Origin: Bacillus sp. FJAT-42376
Lineage (GTDB): Bacteria; Bacillota; Bacilli; Bacillales; Bacillaceae
DNA length: 64,000 nt
Direction: 5' to 3'
Assembly: GCF_003816055.1 (NCBI RefSeq)
Contig: NZ_CP033906.1
Location: forward strand, 2,976,001-3,040,000
The number at the start of each line of letters is the position of its first letter. The stretch's first letter is position 1. This document shows, piece after piece, positions 1-9,184 of the stretch. The position numbers and the translations under genes are program-made. The notes below the pieces were generated by a model. That model saw only the letters and a list, made by a program, of their open reading frames with translations, did not search any database and was not told the origin of the DNA.

Positions 1-187
1 AATTAATTTCTTTCTCCGCCTTTTGAAAATACCCAATAGAAAGGGTCGCGGGATCCCAGCCGTAAAACCTGATAACAGGGGGGATTTTCCCTTCGCTATG
101 CCAATCAAGCAGTGCTTCATCCAACGCCATGTTAAAGGAAGGTGAGCAATTGCCCGAATCAATAAAACGCCATTTTTCTTTTTCCAT
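1..187 (-). CDS. lipM: Octanoyltransferase LipM, N-terminal part (cut by window edge)
   Basis: The first 62 codons are visible, reading into the left edge of the window. The protein begins [12 protein letters not shown] and contains NMALDEALL and [16 protein letters not shown], the characteristic opening of the LipM/LplA-like octanoyl-ACP:protein octanoyltransferases that start lipoate assembly on GcvH. An AGAGGG ribosome binding site precedes the ATG. The gene is divergent from the rhodanese gene yqhL, as in B. subtilis (yqhM/yqhL), and lies close to the glycine cleavage genes, whose H protein is a LipM substrate in related species. The catalytic cysteine region lies outside the window, so activity cannot be judged. 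Confidence 0.88.
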   Translation of the reverse strand, partial: MEKEKWRFIDSGNCSPSFNMALDEALLDWHSEGKIPPVIRFYGWDPATLSIGYFQKAEKEIN

Positions 188-370
188 ACGCTTCCCTCTT
201 TTAGCCATTTTGTCATTGCCTCAAAAGATACTTTTCCAGTCTAACAAATCCAGAAAGACTTGAAAACAATTCTGTCCTCATTTCAAGTGACATTTGGGAT
301 TGCCTCTTATATAATTAAAGGTATCGCTTAGACATGGTATTTTTACATTGACAGAAGGAGTCGAGTTTCA

Positions 371-748
371 TTGGAATGGATTATTTTGATTGTGCTTATT
401 GCAGCCATTATCGGCTACAGCGTTTTCACCTATTTTTATCAGCGGAAAATTCTTAAAACCCTTACTGAAGAAGAGTTCCGGGCTGGCTACCGTAAAGCCC
501 AGCTTATTGATATAAGAGAACCGAATGAATTTGAGGGAGGCCACATCTGGGGTGCCCGCAACATTCCCCTGTCACAGATGCGCCACCGGTATAAAGAAAT
601 CCGCAAGGATCAGCCTGTCTATCTGTACTGCCAGAATACAACACGAAGCGGCCGTGCAGCACAGCAGCTGAAAAAGAAAGGCTACAGCGACCTTTACATG
701 CTTAAAGGCGGCTTCCGTTCATGGACAGGAAAAATTAAAAAGAAATAA
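371..748 (+). CDS. yqhL: Membrane-anchored rhodanese-like protein YqhL
   Basis: This 125-residue protein has one N-terminal membrane segment (about residues 2-23) followed by a single rhodanese domain. The domain shows LIDIREPNEFEGGHI and the active-site loop CQNTTRSG with Cys87, so sulfurtransferase activity is possible; the in vivo substrate is unknown. The start is TTG, preceded by AGAAGGAG at about 10 nt. The gene is divergent from lipM and is followed by a clear intrinsic terminator. Length and architecture match B. subtilis YqhL. Confidence 0.85.
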   Translation: MEWIILIVLIAAIIGYSVFTYFYQRKILKTLTEEEFRAGYRKAQLIDIREPNEFEGGHIWGARNIPLSQMRHRYKEIRKDQPVYLYCQNTTRSGRAAQQLKKKGYSDLYMLKGGFRSWTGKIKKK

Positions 749-753
749 AGAAC

Positions 754-786
754 ACCGTCCGCATTCAGCCGCGGACGGTTTTTTCT
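754..786 (+). terminator. Intrinsic terminator of yqhL
   Basis: A 9-bp perfect stem, ACCGTCCGC paired with GCGGACGGT, closes an 8-nt loop and is followed by a run of T residues. Confidence 0.9.
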
Positions 787-838
787 GTTTTAGCGCCTTA
801 TCTTTGAGGGTATAGGACGGGAAAAGGAGGCGGGCTTA

Positions 839-1285
839 GTGGCTTTTGATTATGAAATGGATTTTGAACATACTGATTTTAGAAAAGAGCCTGAGAAATA
901 CAGAGTCGGACGGGGCGAGCAAGGTGTATTAATGGTCGAACCCTACAAAAGCGAAATCCTTCCCCACTGGCGGTTTAAAACACCCGATATCGCCAGGGAA
1001 TCCTCTGAAAAAATTTACGCCCTTTATCTTGAATATAAAGAGAAGGGAGATTTCCCCGGAATGGATATGGCACGAAAGTTTCTTCAGATGGGGTATACAC
1101 GTTCACGGAGGTATGCCAACTATAAAGGAGGCAGGAAGTACAGCAAGGAGGGAAAAGTGAAGGAGCGGAGTATCAATGAAGAAAAGGCCGAATCTGCTGC
1201 GATATTTGAAGAAAAATGGAAGCAGGTACGAGCAGACCAGGATTACCTGAAGCTAAAAAAAGAGCACCAGCAGAAGTATGGCTGA
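839..1285 (+). CDS. DUF4385 family protein
   Basis: This 148-residue soluble protein starts at GTG behind a perfect AAGGAGG at 8 nt. It contains the blocks FDYEMDFEHTDFRKEPE, YRVGRGEQGVL, EPYKSEILPHWRFKTP and MARKFLQMGYTRSRRYA, which I recognise as the DUF4385 family of bacteria and phages. Its function is unknown. No signal peptide or membrane segment is present. The C-terminus is charged and probably helical. It is monocistronic and convergent with gcvPB, and the last codons lie inside the shared terminator hairpin. Confidence 0.8.
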   Translation: MAFDYEMDFEHTDFRKEPEKYRVGRGEQGVLMVEPYKSEILPHWRFKTPDIARESSEKIYALYLEYKEKGDFPGMDMARKFLQMGYTRSRRYANYKGGRKYSKEGKVKERSINEEKAESAAIFEEKWKQVRADQDYLKLKKEHQQKYG

Positions 1286-1307
1286 TTTCTGCCGGAGCTC
1301 TTTCTTT
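1261..1307. terminator. Bidirectional terminator between DUF4385 gene and gcvPB
   Basis: Arms at 1261-1275 and 1287-1301 pair (AGAGC plus GCAGAA blocks, with a 4-nt internal mismatch). A T-rich tract follows on the plus strand, and a run of T follows on the minus strand. It can terminate both convergent transcripts. Confidence 0.7.
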
Positions 1308-2781
1308 AATTCGTTACAGGTTCTTTTTTCTCATATTTAAGCACTGGTTTTCTTGCCGCCAGGGTTTCATCCAGGCGTTTGATCACCGTAGTATGCGGAG
1401 CTTCCTGAACAATCTCGGGATTCTCCTCTGCTTCTCTCGCAATCTGGATCATGGCTTCAATGAAGGCGTCGAGCGTTTCTTTTGATTCCGTCTCCGTCGG
1501 CTCAATCATAATGCACTCCTCAACATTCAGAGGGAAATAGATCGTCGGCGGATGATAGCCGAAGTCAAGAAGACGTTTCGCAATATCCAATGTACGGACA
1601 CCAAGTTTTTTCTGGCGTTTCCCTGAGAGGACAAATTCATGCTTGCAATGCTTATCAAACGGCAAATCATAGTGCGGTGCGAGTCTTCGCATCATGTAAT
1701 TCGCATTCAGCACAGCGAATTCGGTCACAGCCTTCAGTCCGTCCGGTCCCATTGTGCGGATATACGTATAAGCGCGAACATTGATCCCAAAGTTTCCGTA
1801 AAAAGGCTTAACCCTGCCGATTGAATCCGGACGATTATAGTCAAAGTGATAGCTTTCCTTCTCTTTAACAAGCACCGGCTTAGGCAGGAATCGGATCAAA
1901 TCGCTTTTTACGCCAACAGGGCCTGATCCAGGACCGCCTCCTCCGTGCGGGCCGGTAAAGGTTTTGTGAAGATTTAAATGGACTACATCAAAGCCCATGT
2001 CTCCCGGTCTTGCCTTGCTCAGCACTGCGTTCAGGTTCGCACCGTCATAATACAGCTTCCCGCCTGCTCCATGAACGATTTCAGCCATTTCCTGAATGTT
2101 TTCTTCAAAGAGACCCAGTGTATTTGGGTTCGTCAGCATTAATGCTGCCGTATCACTTCCCACCACCCGTCTTAAGTCCTCAAGATCGACGAGTCCGGTT
2201 TCATCCGATTTCACCGTGACGGTTTCAAAACCGGCTACTGTCGCTGATGCCGGATTGGTTCCATGCGCCGAGTCAGGAACAATGACTTTCGTGCGCTCCA
2301 AATCTCCATTCGCCTCATGAAAGGCACGGATCATCATCAGACCGGTCCACTCTCCATGCGCTCCAGCTGCCGGCTGAAGGGTGACTTCATCCATCCCGGT
2401 TATTTCTTTTAAGTGCTCCTGCAGATCAAATAAAAGCTCCATCGCCCCCTGAACCGTTTCTTCCTCCTGCAAAGGATGAATGTGAGCCAACCCTGCCATT
2501 CTTGCTACATTTTCATTGATTTTCGGATTGTATTTCATCGTACACGAACCAAGTGGATAGAAACCTGAATCCACTCCGTGATTCCGTTTGGAAAGAGCCG
2601 TATAATGGCGCATAATATCCAGCTCTGAAACCTCCGGCAGTTCAGGCTCTGATTCTCTCCTGTATTCCGCAGGAAGCAAATCCTCCAATTTCATTTCCGG
2701 TACATCCAATTCAGGAAGGCTGTAACCGGTTCTTCCAGGCTTCGTCAATTCAAAAATAAGTGCTTGATCCTGTTTATTCAT
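1306..2781 (-). CDS. gcvPB: Glycine dehydrogenase (decarboxylating) subunit 2
   Basis: This 491-residue beta subunit of the two-subunit P protein decarboxylates glycine and passes the aminomethyl group to lipoyl-GcvH. The pyridoxal-phosphate lysine is Lys273 in [29 protein letters not shown] and NPNTLGLFE motifs are also present ([11 protein letters not shown] here). The start overlaps the end of gcvPA by 8 nt, which implies translational coupling. It is the last gene of the gcvT-gcvPA-gcvPB operon under glycine riboswitch control. Length is normal for the Firmicutes form. Confidence 0.97.
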   Translation of the reverse strand: MNKQDQALIFELTKPGRTGYSLPELDVPEMKLEDLLPAEYRRESEPELPEVSELDIMRHYTALSKRNHGVDSGFYPLGSCTMKYNPKINENVARMAGLAHIHPLQEEETVQGAMELLFDLQEHLKEITGMDEVTLQPAAGAHGEWTGLMMIRAFHEANGDLERTKVIVPDSAHGTNPASATVAGFETVTVKSDETGLVDLEDLRRVVGSDTAALMLTNPNTLGLFEENIQEMAEIVHGAGGKLYYDGANLNAVLSKARPGDMGFDVVHLNLHKTFTGPHGGGGPGSGPVGVKSDLIRFLPKPVLVKEKESYHFDYNRPDSIGRVKPFYGNFGINVRAYTYIRTMGPDGLKAVTEFAVLNANYMMRRLAPHYDLPFDKHCKHEFVLSGKRQKKLGVRTLDIAKRLLDFGYHPPTIYFPLNVEECIMIEPTETESKETLDAFIEAMIQIAREAEENPEIVQEAPHTTVIKRLDETLAARKPVLKYEKKEPVTN

Positions 2782-4120
2782 GGCGATCCCCCAATTCGTT
2801 CACAAGCTGATCGATTTCTTCCTTCGTTCTCAGTTCCGTTACCGCAACTAGCATATGGTTATTAAGAGCAGGATTGGTTAATCCAAGGTCATAGCCGCCG
2901 ATAATGCCTGACTGAATAAGCTTTGCATTCGCTTCTTTAACAGGCTTTTTTAACTTAACAGCAAATTCATTAAAAATGGGTCCTTCAAAGGCAATTTCCA
3001 GGCCTGCTTCTTTAAAGCGGTTTTTGGCGTAGTTTGCTTTTTGAAGATTTTGAAGCGCCATTTCCTTTACTCCTTTTTTCCCTAAAGCGGTCATGGCAAC
3101 AGAAGCCGCCAGCGCATTCAGTGCCTGATTGGAGCAAATGTTCGATGTTGCTTTATCACGGCGGATATGCTGTTCCCGCGCCTGTAGCGTCAATACGAAC
3201 CCGCGCTGCCCATCCTCATCCACCGTTTGGCCGACCAGTCTGCCGGGAACTTTTCTCATCAATTTATTCGTAACGGCGAAATATCCGCAGTGGGGACCGC
3301 CGAATGCCGTCGGTATTCCAAACACCTGGGCATCTCCCACTACAATATCAGCACCGAGGGCACCCGGGGGAGTCAGAATTCCAAGCGCCAGAGGATTGGA
3401 TGATACGATCATCATGCTTTTTCCCTGATGGGCAATCGGCTCAATATCTTTTAATGGTTCAACTTGACCGTAGAAGTTCGGATATTGGACGATAACGGCT
3501 GCCACATCATCTCCCATTTCCTTTTCAAGCGCAGCAAGATCGGTTGTTCCTTTTGAAGCAGGTACTTCTATGACTTCAATATACTGCCCCTTTGCATAGG
3601 TGCGCAAAACGTCTTTTGATTCAGGATTTACGGCTTCAGAAACGAGAATCTTCTTCTTTTTCGTCTGCCCTGCTGCAAGCATCGCTGCCTCAGCAAGAGC
3701 CGTGCCGCCATCATACATGGAAGAATTGGCTACATCCATACCTGTCAATTCACAAATCATCGTCTGAAACTCAAAGATTGCCTGCAGCTCTCCTTGGGAA
3801 ATTTCCGGCTGATACGGGGTATAGGCTGTATAAAATTCCGAACGGGAGATGACATGGTCAACGATGACCGGCATGTAATGATCATATACACCGGCTCCCA
3901 GGAACGAAACATTTTGCCTCAAATCCTTATTTTTCGCTGCAAGACTGCTTAGTTCTTTTAAAAGCTCCGTCTCAGATTTCGCAGGCTTAATCTTATACTC
4001 TCTGTTAAATCGAACCTGACCGGGAATATCCTCGAATAAATCATCTATTGTTTCTACGCCAATTGCATTCAGCATTTCTTTTTGATCTTGTTCTGTCATC
4101 GGCAAATAACGGTGCTTCAT
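2774..4120 (-). CDS. gcvPA: Glycine dehydrogenase (decarboxylating) subunit 1
   Basis: This alpha subunit (448 residues) of glycine decarboxylase has a PLP-transferase fold but no PLP lysine; it forms the active enzyme with GcvPB. Recognisable blocks are [49 protein letters not shown] and [10 protein letters not shown]. The ATG at 4120 is chosen because AAGGAGAGGGG lies at normal spacing; a GTG one codon upstream is possible. The gene sits 15-20 nt downstream of gcvT and overlaps gcvPB by 8 nt. Confidence 0.96.
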   Translation of the reverse strand: MKHRYLPMTEQDQKEMLNAIGVETIDDLFEDIPGQVRFNREYKIKPAKSETELLKELSSLAAKNKDLRQNVSFLGAGVYDHYMPVIVDHVISRSEFYTAYTPYQPEISQGELQAIFEFQTMICELTGMDVANSSMYDGGTALAEAAMLAAGQTKKKKILVSEAVNPESKDVLRTYAKGQYIEVIEVPASKGTTDLAALEKEMGDDVAAVIVQYPNFYGQVEPLKDIEPIAHQGKSMMIVSSNPLALGILTPPGALGADIVVGDAQVFGIPTAFGGPHCGYFAVTNKLMRKVPGRLVGQTVDEDGQRGFVLTLQAREQHIRRDKATSNICSNQALNALAASVAMTALGKKGVKEMALQNLQKANYAKNRFKEAGLEIAFEGPIFNEFAVKLKKPVKEANAKLIQSGIIGGYDLGLTNPALNNHMLVAVTELRTKEEIDQLVNELGDRHE

Positions 4121-4138
4121 CACTGTATCCCCTCTCCT

Positions 4139-5242
4139 TTATCCTCTTGGACGTTTATAAAACGGCGTTGAAACAACCTTTGCTTTCAGCTGTTTGCCGC
4201 GGATTTCCACATATACTTCCGTTCCGGGTTCGCAGCATTCTGCCAGAAGGAGCGCCAGGCCGATGTTTTTCTTTAATGTAGGAGATTGGGTGCCTGTCGT
4301 GACCATCCCAATCTGCGCTCCATTTTTGTATACCGGATATCCGTGTCTAGGAATCCCTTTATCCACCATCTCAATACCTGTCAATTTCCGTGGTGCGCCA
4401 TTTTCCTTCTGTTCTTTTAGAACTTCTTTTCCAATGAACTCTGCTTCTTTATTCGGTTTAACGGCAAATCCAATCCCTGCTTCGATAGGTGTAATCGTTT
4501 GAGAAAGCTCCTGTCCGTATAGCGGCAAGTTGGATTCAAAGCGCAGCGTATCCCTTGCCCCTAATCCGCACGGCAGGGCCCCCAGATCTTCTCCTGCTTC
4601 AAGAATGGAGGACCAAAGCACTTCAGCATCCGCTGCACGGCAGTACAGCTCAAATCCATCTTCACCTGTATAGCCTGTTCTGGACACCAATACGCTGACT
4701 CCGGCAATTGTCACTTGATCTTTAAATTTAAAAAATCGGATATCCTGCAAGTTTTCCTCTGTTAAAGATTGCAGGATCTCTTCAGCAAGCGGGCCTTGAA
4801 AAGCAAGAAGCGCTGTTTCATCCGATACGTCTGTAATCACAACTTCTCCATCTGCATGTTTTCTCATCCACTCTAAATCCTTCTCAATGTTGGATGCATT
4901 GATGACAGCCAAATAATCGTCATCCGCTTTTTTATAAACGAGCAAATCGTCGACTGTACCGCCATCCTCATAGCACATCGCTGTATACTGAGCCCCTCCG
5001 GCTTTTAAAAGGGATACATCATTGGTCATCAATCGTTGAAGAAAAGGCAGGCTGCCTTTTCCTTTTATTGATACTTCCCCCATATGGGAGACATCAAATA
5101 ATCCGGCTTTCGATCTTACAGCGTGATGCTCTTCTTTAATAGAAGAAAACTGAACCGGAAGCTCCCAGCCCCCGAAGTCAATCGTCTTTCCTCCACTTTG
5201 CTTATATACCTCAAACAAGGGTGTTCTTTTTAACTGTGACAA
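4139..5242 (-). CDS. gcvT: Aminomethyltransferase, glycine cleavage T protein
   Basis: This 367-residue T protein transfers the methylene unit from aminomethyl-lipoyl-GcvH to tetrahydrofolate and releases ammonia. Family blocks visible are [42 protein letters not shown] and [11 protein letters not shown]. The start is TTG, one base after GGGAGGGAAAGC, and the product begins [10 protein letters not shown]. It is the first gene of the gcv operon, directly behind the riboswitch terminator. GcvH is not in the window and is presumably encoded elsewhere, as in B. subtilis. Confidence 0.96.
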   Translation of the reverse strand: MSQLKRTPLFEVYKQSGGKTIDFGGWELPVQFSSIKEEHHAVRSKAGLFDVSHMGEVSIKGKGSLPFLQRLMTNDVSLLKAGGAQYTAMCYEDGGTVDDLLVYKKADDDYLAVINASNIEKDLEWMRKHADGEVVITDVSDETALLAFQGPLAEEILQSLTEENLQDIRFFKFKDQVTIAGVSVLVSRTGYTGEDGFELYCRAADAEVLWSSILEAGEDLGALPCGLGARDTLRFESNLPLYGQELSQTITPIEAGIGFAVKPNKEAEFIGKEVLKEQKENGAPRKLTGIEMVDKGIPRHGYPVYKNGAQIGMVTTGTQSPTLKKNIGLALLLAECCEPGTEVYVEIRGKQLKAKVVSTPFYKRPRG

Positions 5243-5274
5243 AGCTTTCCCTCCCCGGAATATCGTGCTTAAGA

Positions 5275-5323
5275 TGCAAAAAAGGACAGACTCCTCCTGA
5301 TCAGATCAGAAGGCTCTGTCCTT
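5275..5323 (-). terminator. Riboswitch expression-platform terminator
   Basis: On the minus strand AAGGACAGAGCC pairs with a downstream AGTCTGTCCTT arm and is followed by a T run (A run at 5278-5283 on the plus strand). It lies between the glycine aptamers and gcvT, as expected for a glycine ON switch acting by transcription attenuation. Confidence 0.85.
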
Positions 5324-5492
5324 GGCACCTGAAAGTTTACCCTGTTCGGCAGGGCTTTCCCCTTTGGCGGTTTACGATTTGTAAACTCTCTCCAGAGCTG
5401 CGTCAAATAAGAGTCTTTTTGCCTGAGAGATTCACATATGTTTGCTCCTTCGGCGCCGCATGCGGAATTTGCCCGCTGCGATCTCTCCCCTT
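5320..5492 (-). promoter_or_regulatory. Tandem glycine riboswitch upstream of gcvT
   Basis: Two glycine aptamers follow each other on the minus strand. The first runs from GGGGAGAG through CGCCGAAGGAGCAAAC to AATCTCTCAGGCAAAAAGA. The second runs from CTCTGGAGAG through CGCCAAAGGGG to CTTTCAGGTGCCAAGGAC. These conserved blocks and the short linker between them match the gcvT riboswitch class. The terminator that follows would be prevented from folding when glycine binds. Confidence 0.95.
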
Positions 5493-5800
5493 ATTGTCAT
5501 CCGCACATATTATTCCAAATCATGGTTACACTAATATCAGCCTATCTTTGCCTATCCCGATGAACGGACATGGACATGGGAACAGACAGAGGAATAACAG
5601 AAAATGAAGCATTTTGTAAACTTTCTAACTACTTAACATCCTACCACCATATCAGAAGCAGAGCAATCCTATTTTTTCTGAATGTTTTGCGGGTATCTTA
5701 TCAAATCATTCGTTTTTTAACGATATACCTTCTTAATATACACATAAAACTATGCTTTTTTCCCAAAAAGTGAACAATACAGAGAGTTGGTGAGAAATAG
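5493..5800. other. Divergent intergenic region gcvT/yqhH
   Basis: About 300 nt that must hold the gcv promoter (minus strand) and the yqhH promoter (plus strand). A TAATAT at about 5503-5508 on the minus strand is a possible gcv -10 box, but no convincing -35 pairs with it. I see no gene, repeat or further structured RNA here. Confidence 0.4.
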
Positions 5801-7504
5801 ATGAAAAGGTTTACAAGTTTCAATGTACCCATCCACTATGACAATAAATGGGAAGATGAAATGATGGACCGGATGGAAACGGACGGTCCGTGGGCTAACT
5901 GGGAGCTTTTTAAGCTGTCCTCTGAAATTCAGCTGCATACCGCCGTTCCAGAATTTGAAGGATTGCAGGCCCCCAAACACCTGCCTGATTTTCAGCCCCT
6001 TCCGCATCAGCTTGAGGTGGCAAAAACGGTTGTAGAAAAAATGAATGGCAAAGCCATTCTTGCAGACGAAGTCGGGCTTGGGAAAACGATCGAAGCGGGA
6101 CTTATCCTCAAAGAATATATGATCCGCGGCCTTGTGAAAAAGGCTTTAATCCTTGTTCCCGCCTCTTTAGTTTCCCAGTGGGCCCGGGAGCTGAATCAGA
6201 AGTTTTACATCCCTGCTGTTGAGCAAAAGAAAAGTTATGTATGGGAACAATGTGATGTCGTTGTGTCATCCATTGATACGGCTAAACGAAATCCGCACCG
6301 GGATATCGTTTTGAATCAGCTTTATGATCTCGTTATTATTGATGAAGCTCATAAACTGAAAAACAGCAAAACGAAAAACTACGAGTTTGTGCTGAATTTA
6401 AAAAAGAAATATTGTCTCCTGCTTACCGCAACTCCGATCCAAAATCGAATTGAAGAAATTTTTAATCTTGTTTCTCTTTTAAAACCTGGTCATCTTGGCA
6501 ACGAAGCCTACTTTACTGAAGTGTTTTCAGCCAAAAATCGCTCCGTCGAATACCATGAGCACCTAAGGGAACTGATCAATAAAGTCATGCTTCGAAACCG
6601 GCGCGGCGATACAGGCATTGATTGGCCGAAACGAATTGTTGAAACGGTTCCCATTGAATTTTCTGAAACAGAACAACATCTATACGATCAAATAACTGCA
6701 GTAAAGACCTCTCTTCCCGGAGGAGTGAACACTTTCTCCATCATGACCCTCCAGAGAGAGGCATGCAGCAGCCGGGAATCCGTCTACATGACGCTGAAAA
6801 AAATGCTGGACCGTCCAGAGGAAGACGGTTCTCCTATACCGGTTCCTGTTATTCACCAGCTTTTGAAAGCAGTAGATGAAGTAACCCAAAACAGCAAGGC
6901 TGAAAAAGTGCTGGAGATTATCCAGAAAATCAATGATAAAGTCATTATCTTCACTGAGTATCGGGCCACCCAAATGTACCTGCAATGGTATTTAAAGCAG
7001 CACGGAATTTCTTCAGTGCCTTTTCGTGGCGGATTCAAGCGCGGAAAAAAGGATTGGATGAAGGATTTGTTTAAAGGAAACATTCAAGTTCTGATTGCCA
7101 CAGAGGCCGGGGGGGAAGGAATTAACCTTCAATTCTGCAATCAGATCATTAATTACGATCTGCCATGGAATCCAATGAGGCTCGAACAGCGTATTGGACG
7201 GATTCATCGCCTTGGCCAGGAACGGGATGTTCATATTTATAATCTGTCAACAAGAAATACCGTTGAAGAACATATTCTTAAGCTTTTGTATGAGAAAATC
7301 AATCTCTTTGAAAAAGTCATCGGACAGCTCGATGAGATTTTGACACGTTTGGAAATTACAAATTTCGAAGAGCACCTTCAGGACATCCTGTTCCATTCCT
7401 CAACAGAAGGCGAAATGAAAATCAAAATGGAAAACCTTACTTCCATCCTCGATTTCGGGCAGCAGGAAACGGAAGAAAAAAAAGTGTCAGGTGACATCCT
7501 TTAA
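5801..7504 (+). CDS. yqhH: SNF2-family DEAD/DEAH-box helicase YqhH
   Basis: This 567-residue SNF2/RapA-type ATPase has motif I at about residues 89-97 (DEVGLGKTI), the DEAH box at 181-184 (VIIDEAHKLKN), motif III LLLTATPIQN, and the C-terminal helicase motifs TEAGGEGINLQFCNQI and QRIGRIHRLGQ. It probably remodels nucleic-acid-protein complexes; its substrate is not known. A GGTGAG site precedes the ATG. It is cotranscribed with yqhG, 8 nt downstream. The same pair precedes sinI in B. subtilis. Confidence 0.9.
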   Translation: MKRFTSFNVPIHYDNKWEDEMMDRMETDGPWANWELFKLSSEIQLHTAVPEFEGLQAPKHLPDFQPLPHQLEVAKTVVEKMNGKAILADEVGLGKTIEAGLILKEYMIRGLVKKALILVPASLVSQWARELNQKFYIPAVEQKKSYVWEQCDVVVSSIDTAKRNPHRDIVLNQLYDLVIIDEAHKLKNSKTKNYEFVLNLKKKYCLLLTATPIQNRIEEIFNLVSLLKPGHLGNEAYFTEVFSAKNRSVEYHEHLRELINKVMLRNRRGDTGIDWPKRIVETVPIEFSETEQHLYDQITAVKTSLPGGVNTFSIMTLQREACSSRESVYMTLKKMLDRPEEDGSPIPVPVIHQLLKAVDEVTQNSKAEKVLEIIQKINDKVIIFTEYRATQMYLQWYLKQHGISSVPFRGGFKRGKKDWMKDLFKGNIQVLIATEAGGEGINLQFCNQIINYDLPWNPMRLEQRIGRIHRLGQERDVHIYNLSTRNTVEEHILKLLYEKINLFEKVIGQLDEILTRLEITNFEEHLQDILFHSSTEGEMKIKMENLTSILDFGQQETEEKKVSGDIL

Positions 7505-7512
7505 GGAGGAAA

Positions 7513-8310
7513 ATGATGAACCAGCAGGAAATTCATACACTGCTTGAACGCTTCTTTCGGGCGAACCAGTGCGATATATCCAAAAAAACACCTGGCGCTT
7601 TAGCCATCCAGCTGACAGTCGATCTGGACAAAGAACTGATGAACCGCCCTTTTTACTGGCATTACCTTGAAAAAACCGGGGGCGAGCCGAATCCAATGAG
7701 TCTTACGCTGCTCACAGATAAGGACGAAGTCTCAGAAGAGCAGAAAACAGAATTCATCCACTTTGGATCGCCGAGGCTCCATCAAATATTTGGCTCAGCG
7801 CGTAAGCTGGGAGCATTTGCGCGTATGTATGAGGATTCATTTATGGAGGGAACACAGCAGCCGCTCCATCCATGGCTTGGAATGAATATGACGGTTTCCT
7901 ATCAGTGCGATATGAAAAAAGACTTTATCTACTCTATCGGTCTCCATTTAATAAGCGGAACGATGGTCGAGAATTTTCAGGAAAGATTGAATCAGCTTCA
8001 GCTTACTCCTAAAATACCGGACTTCCGCTTTACCCTCTCGCCGTTAATTCTGCCCAAAAGCGGAATGACGAGAATCAGGCAGTACATCGAGAGAAAAATA
8101 GCAGAGGATTCTCATGAGTGGGCAGAAGAATCGAGGCAGAGATGGAACGCCGATTTAATGCTCCTCCATCATTTCTATGAAGATATGGAGGAAAAACCGG
8201 AAGTTTATGAACTCGAAAAAGGCGCATTGAAGGACCTTTATGAACCGAACATCCATATTTCTGTTAATAACGGGGGTATTTTTTACCTGAATCCGCAAAC
8301 GATTTTTTAA
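7513..8310 (+). CDS. yqhG: YqhG family protein of unknown function
   Basis: This 265-residue soluble protein follows yqhH behind AAGGAGGAAA, with two adjacent ATG codons (the first is taken). It is recognised by position and by blocks such as FYWHYLEKTGGEPNPM and FGSPRLHQIFGSARKLG. I know of no assigned biochemical function. There is no signal peptide or membrane segment. It is the last gene before the sinI promoter region. Confidence 0.8.
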   Translation: MMNQQEIHTLLERFFRANQCDISKKTPGALAIQLTVDLDKELMNRPFYWHYLEKTGGEPNPMSLTLLTDKDEVSEEQKTEFIHFGSPRLHQIFGSARKLGAFARMYEDSFMEGTQQPLHPWLGMNMTVSYQCDMKKDFIYSIGLHLISGTMVENFQERLNQLQLTPKIPDFRFTLSPLILPKSGMTRIRQYIERKIAEDSHEWAEESRQRWNADLMLLHHFYEDMEEKPEVYELEKGALKDLYEPNIHISVNNGGIFYLNPQTIF

Positions 8311-8353
8311 TTATATCGGCAGAAAAATCAAAAATTTTAATATATTTTTCCAA

Positions 8354-8397
8354 TTCGACATGATTCAGCACCATTTTTTCTTTTTCCAATCTATAAT
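8354..8397 (+). promoter_or_regulatory. sinI promoter with Spo0A box
   Basis: A perfect 0A box (TTCGACA, 8354-8360) lies upstream of a TATAAT -10 hexamer at 8392-8397, placing the box roughly 45-50 nt before the expected start of transcription. There is no good -35 hexamer, as in an activator-dependent promoter. In B. subtilis sinI is switched on by Spo0A~P, so the arrangement fits known biology. Confidence 0.6.
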
Positions 8398-8469
8398 CAT
8401 GGTACAAAGGTTCCTTCCGCTGATCGTGACTTTAGTATGACGTCCGCGGAAAGGATGCCGATTCTGTCA

Positions 8470-8558
8470 GATAAAGGCAAACCTGTTGAAAGGCAGGGAC
8501 GCAAAATCACGGGTCTTAGGTTGCCGGCCAGGCAATGATGATCGCCGGATTGCCTGAA
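8470..8558 (+). promoter_or_regulatory. c-di-GMP-I (GEMM) riboswitch aptamer in the sinI leader
   Basis: The segment reads AAGGCAAACC, a short hairpin capped by GAAA, then GGGACGCAAAA, CACGGGTCTTAGG, a second hairpin (TTGCC/GGCAA) and finally ATCGCCGGATTGCCT. These are the conserved blocks of GEMM-I aptamers in the right order: the GGCAAACC strand, GNRA tetraloop, GGGACGCAAA joining region, and the closing GGATTGCC strand that pairs with the 5' strand. It ends about 30 nt before the sinI ATG. No terminator lies between, so control of translation or of RNA stability is more likely than attenuation. Confidence 0.88.
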
Positions 8559-8586
8559 ATACATACGTATTTTAGGAGGAAAAAGG

Positions 8587-8721
8587 ATGGAGAAGGTACT
8601 CGTAAAAGAAGAATTGGATGTAGAATGGAAAGAATTGATCCTCGCTGCACTGGACATGGGAATCAGCAAAGAAGATATCCGCTATTTCCTTCAAAATAAG
8701 CAGGCAGAAAGAGAGAAATAA
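8587..8721 (+). CDS. sinI: SinI antirepressor
   Basis: This 44-residue protein contains ELDVEWKELILAALDMGISK and EDIRYFLQ, the SinI dimerisation helix-turn-helix that captures SinR and relieves repression of matrix genes. It is shorter than B. subtilis SinI (57 residues) but keeps the whole interaction segment. AGGAGG lies 7 nt before the ATG. It is the first gene of sinI-sinR and has its own long leader with a GEMM aptamer and a Spo0A box. Confidence 0.93.
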   Translation: MEKVLVKEELDVEWKELILAALDMGISKEDIRYFLQNKQAEREK

Positions 8722-8729
8722 CCAAATTT

Positions 8730-8794
8730 TGTCGAAAAAATTTTGTCGATTTTGTTCGATTTATCGAAATGATCCCTTCGTTATATGCTATAAT
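8730..8794 (+). promoter_or_regulatory. sinR promoter with Spo0A-box-like array
   Basis: The sinI-sinR gap carries a perfect TGTCGAA (8730-8736), a near copy TGTCGAT (8744-8750), then TGTTCGA and TTATCGAA. A TGCTATAAT extended -10 follows (hexamer 8789-8794), about 20 nt before the sinR ATG. The array lies where a -35 region would be. Spo0A binding is inferred from the consensus only. Confidence 0.55.
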
Positions 8795-8814
8795 ATCGAT
8801 GGGAAGGTGATGTT

Positions 8815-9150
8815 ATGATTGGGGAACGCATACGCAAATATCGCAAAGAAAAAAATCTATCTCTATCTGAACTAGCAGACCGGGCAGGCGTAGCTAAATC
8901 ATACCTAAGTTCGATTGAACGAAATCTGCAATCCAATCCATCTGTACAATTTTTGGAAAAGGTTTCATCCGTGCTTGGCATCTCTGTTAATACCCTGTTA
9001 AACGGCAACACAGAAGATGCTTATGCAAATCAGCTGGATCAGGACTGGGCATCACTTGTAAAAGAAGCTATGCAATCAGGCGTAACGAAAGATCAATTTA
9101 GAGAATTTCTGGAATTTAATAAATGGCGGATGCATCAGCCAAAAAAATAA
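8815..9150 (+). CDS. sinR: Biofilm master repressor SinR
   Basis: This 111-residue protein has an N-terminal HTH (IGERIRKYRKEKNLSLSELA, then AGVAKSYLSSIERN) followed by the SinR dimerisation helices LDQDWASLVKEAM and GVTKDQFREFLEFNKWR. Both parts match B. subtilis SinR closely, so it should bind GTTCTYT-type operators as a tetramer and be titrated by SinI. GGAAGGTGA precedes the ATG. It has its own promoter and is followed by a bidirectional terminator shared with sipW1. Confidence 0.95.
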   Translation: MIGERIRKYRKEKNLSLSELADRAGVAKSYLSSIERNLQSNPSVQFLEKVSSVLGISVNTLLNGNTEDAYANQLDQDWASLVKEAMQSGVTKDQFREFLEFNKWRMHQPKK

Positions 9151-9184
9151 AACGGCCGGACAGATGTCCAGACCGTTTTATTTT
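9149..9184. terminator. Bidirectional terminator between sinR and sipW1
   Basis: AAAACGG pairs with CCGTTTT around an inner GGAC/GTCC stem with loop AGAT. T-rich tracts follow on the plus strand, and A-rich sequence precedes it, so it can also end the converging sipW1 transcript. Confidence 0.8.

Noticed and set aside
5221..5607. A 128-codon plus-strand open frame over the gcvT leader
   Set aside because: It lies across the glycine aptamers and terminator of the minus strand; the RNA structure explains the sequence, and no ribosome binding site is present.
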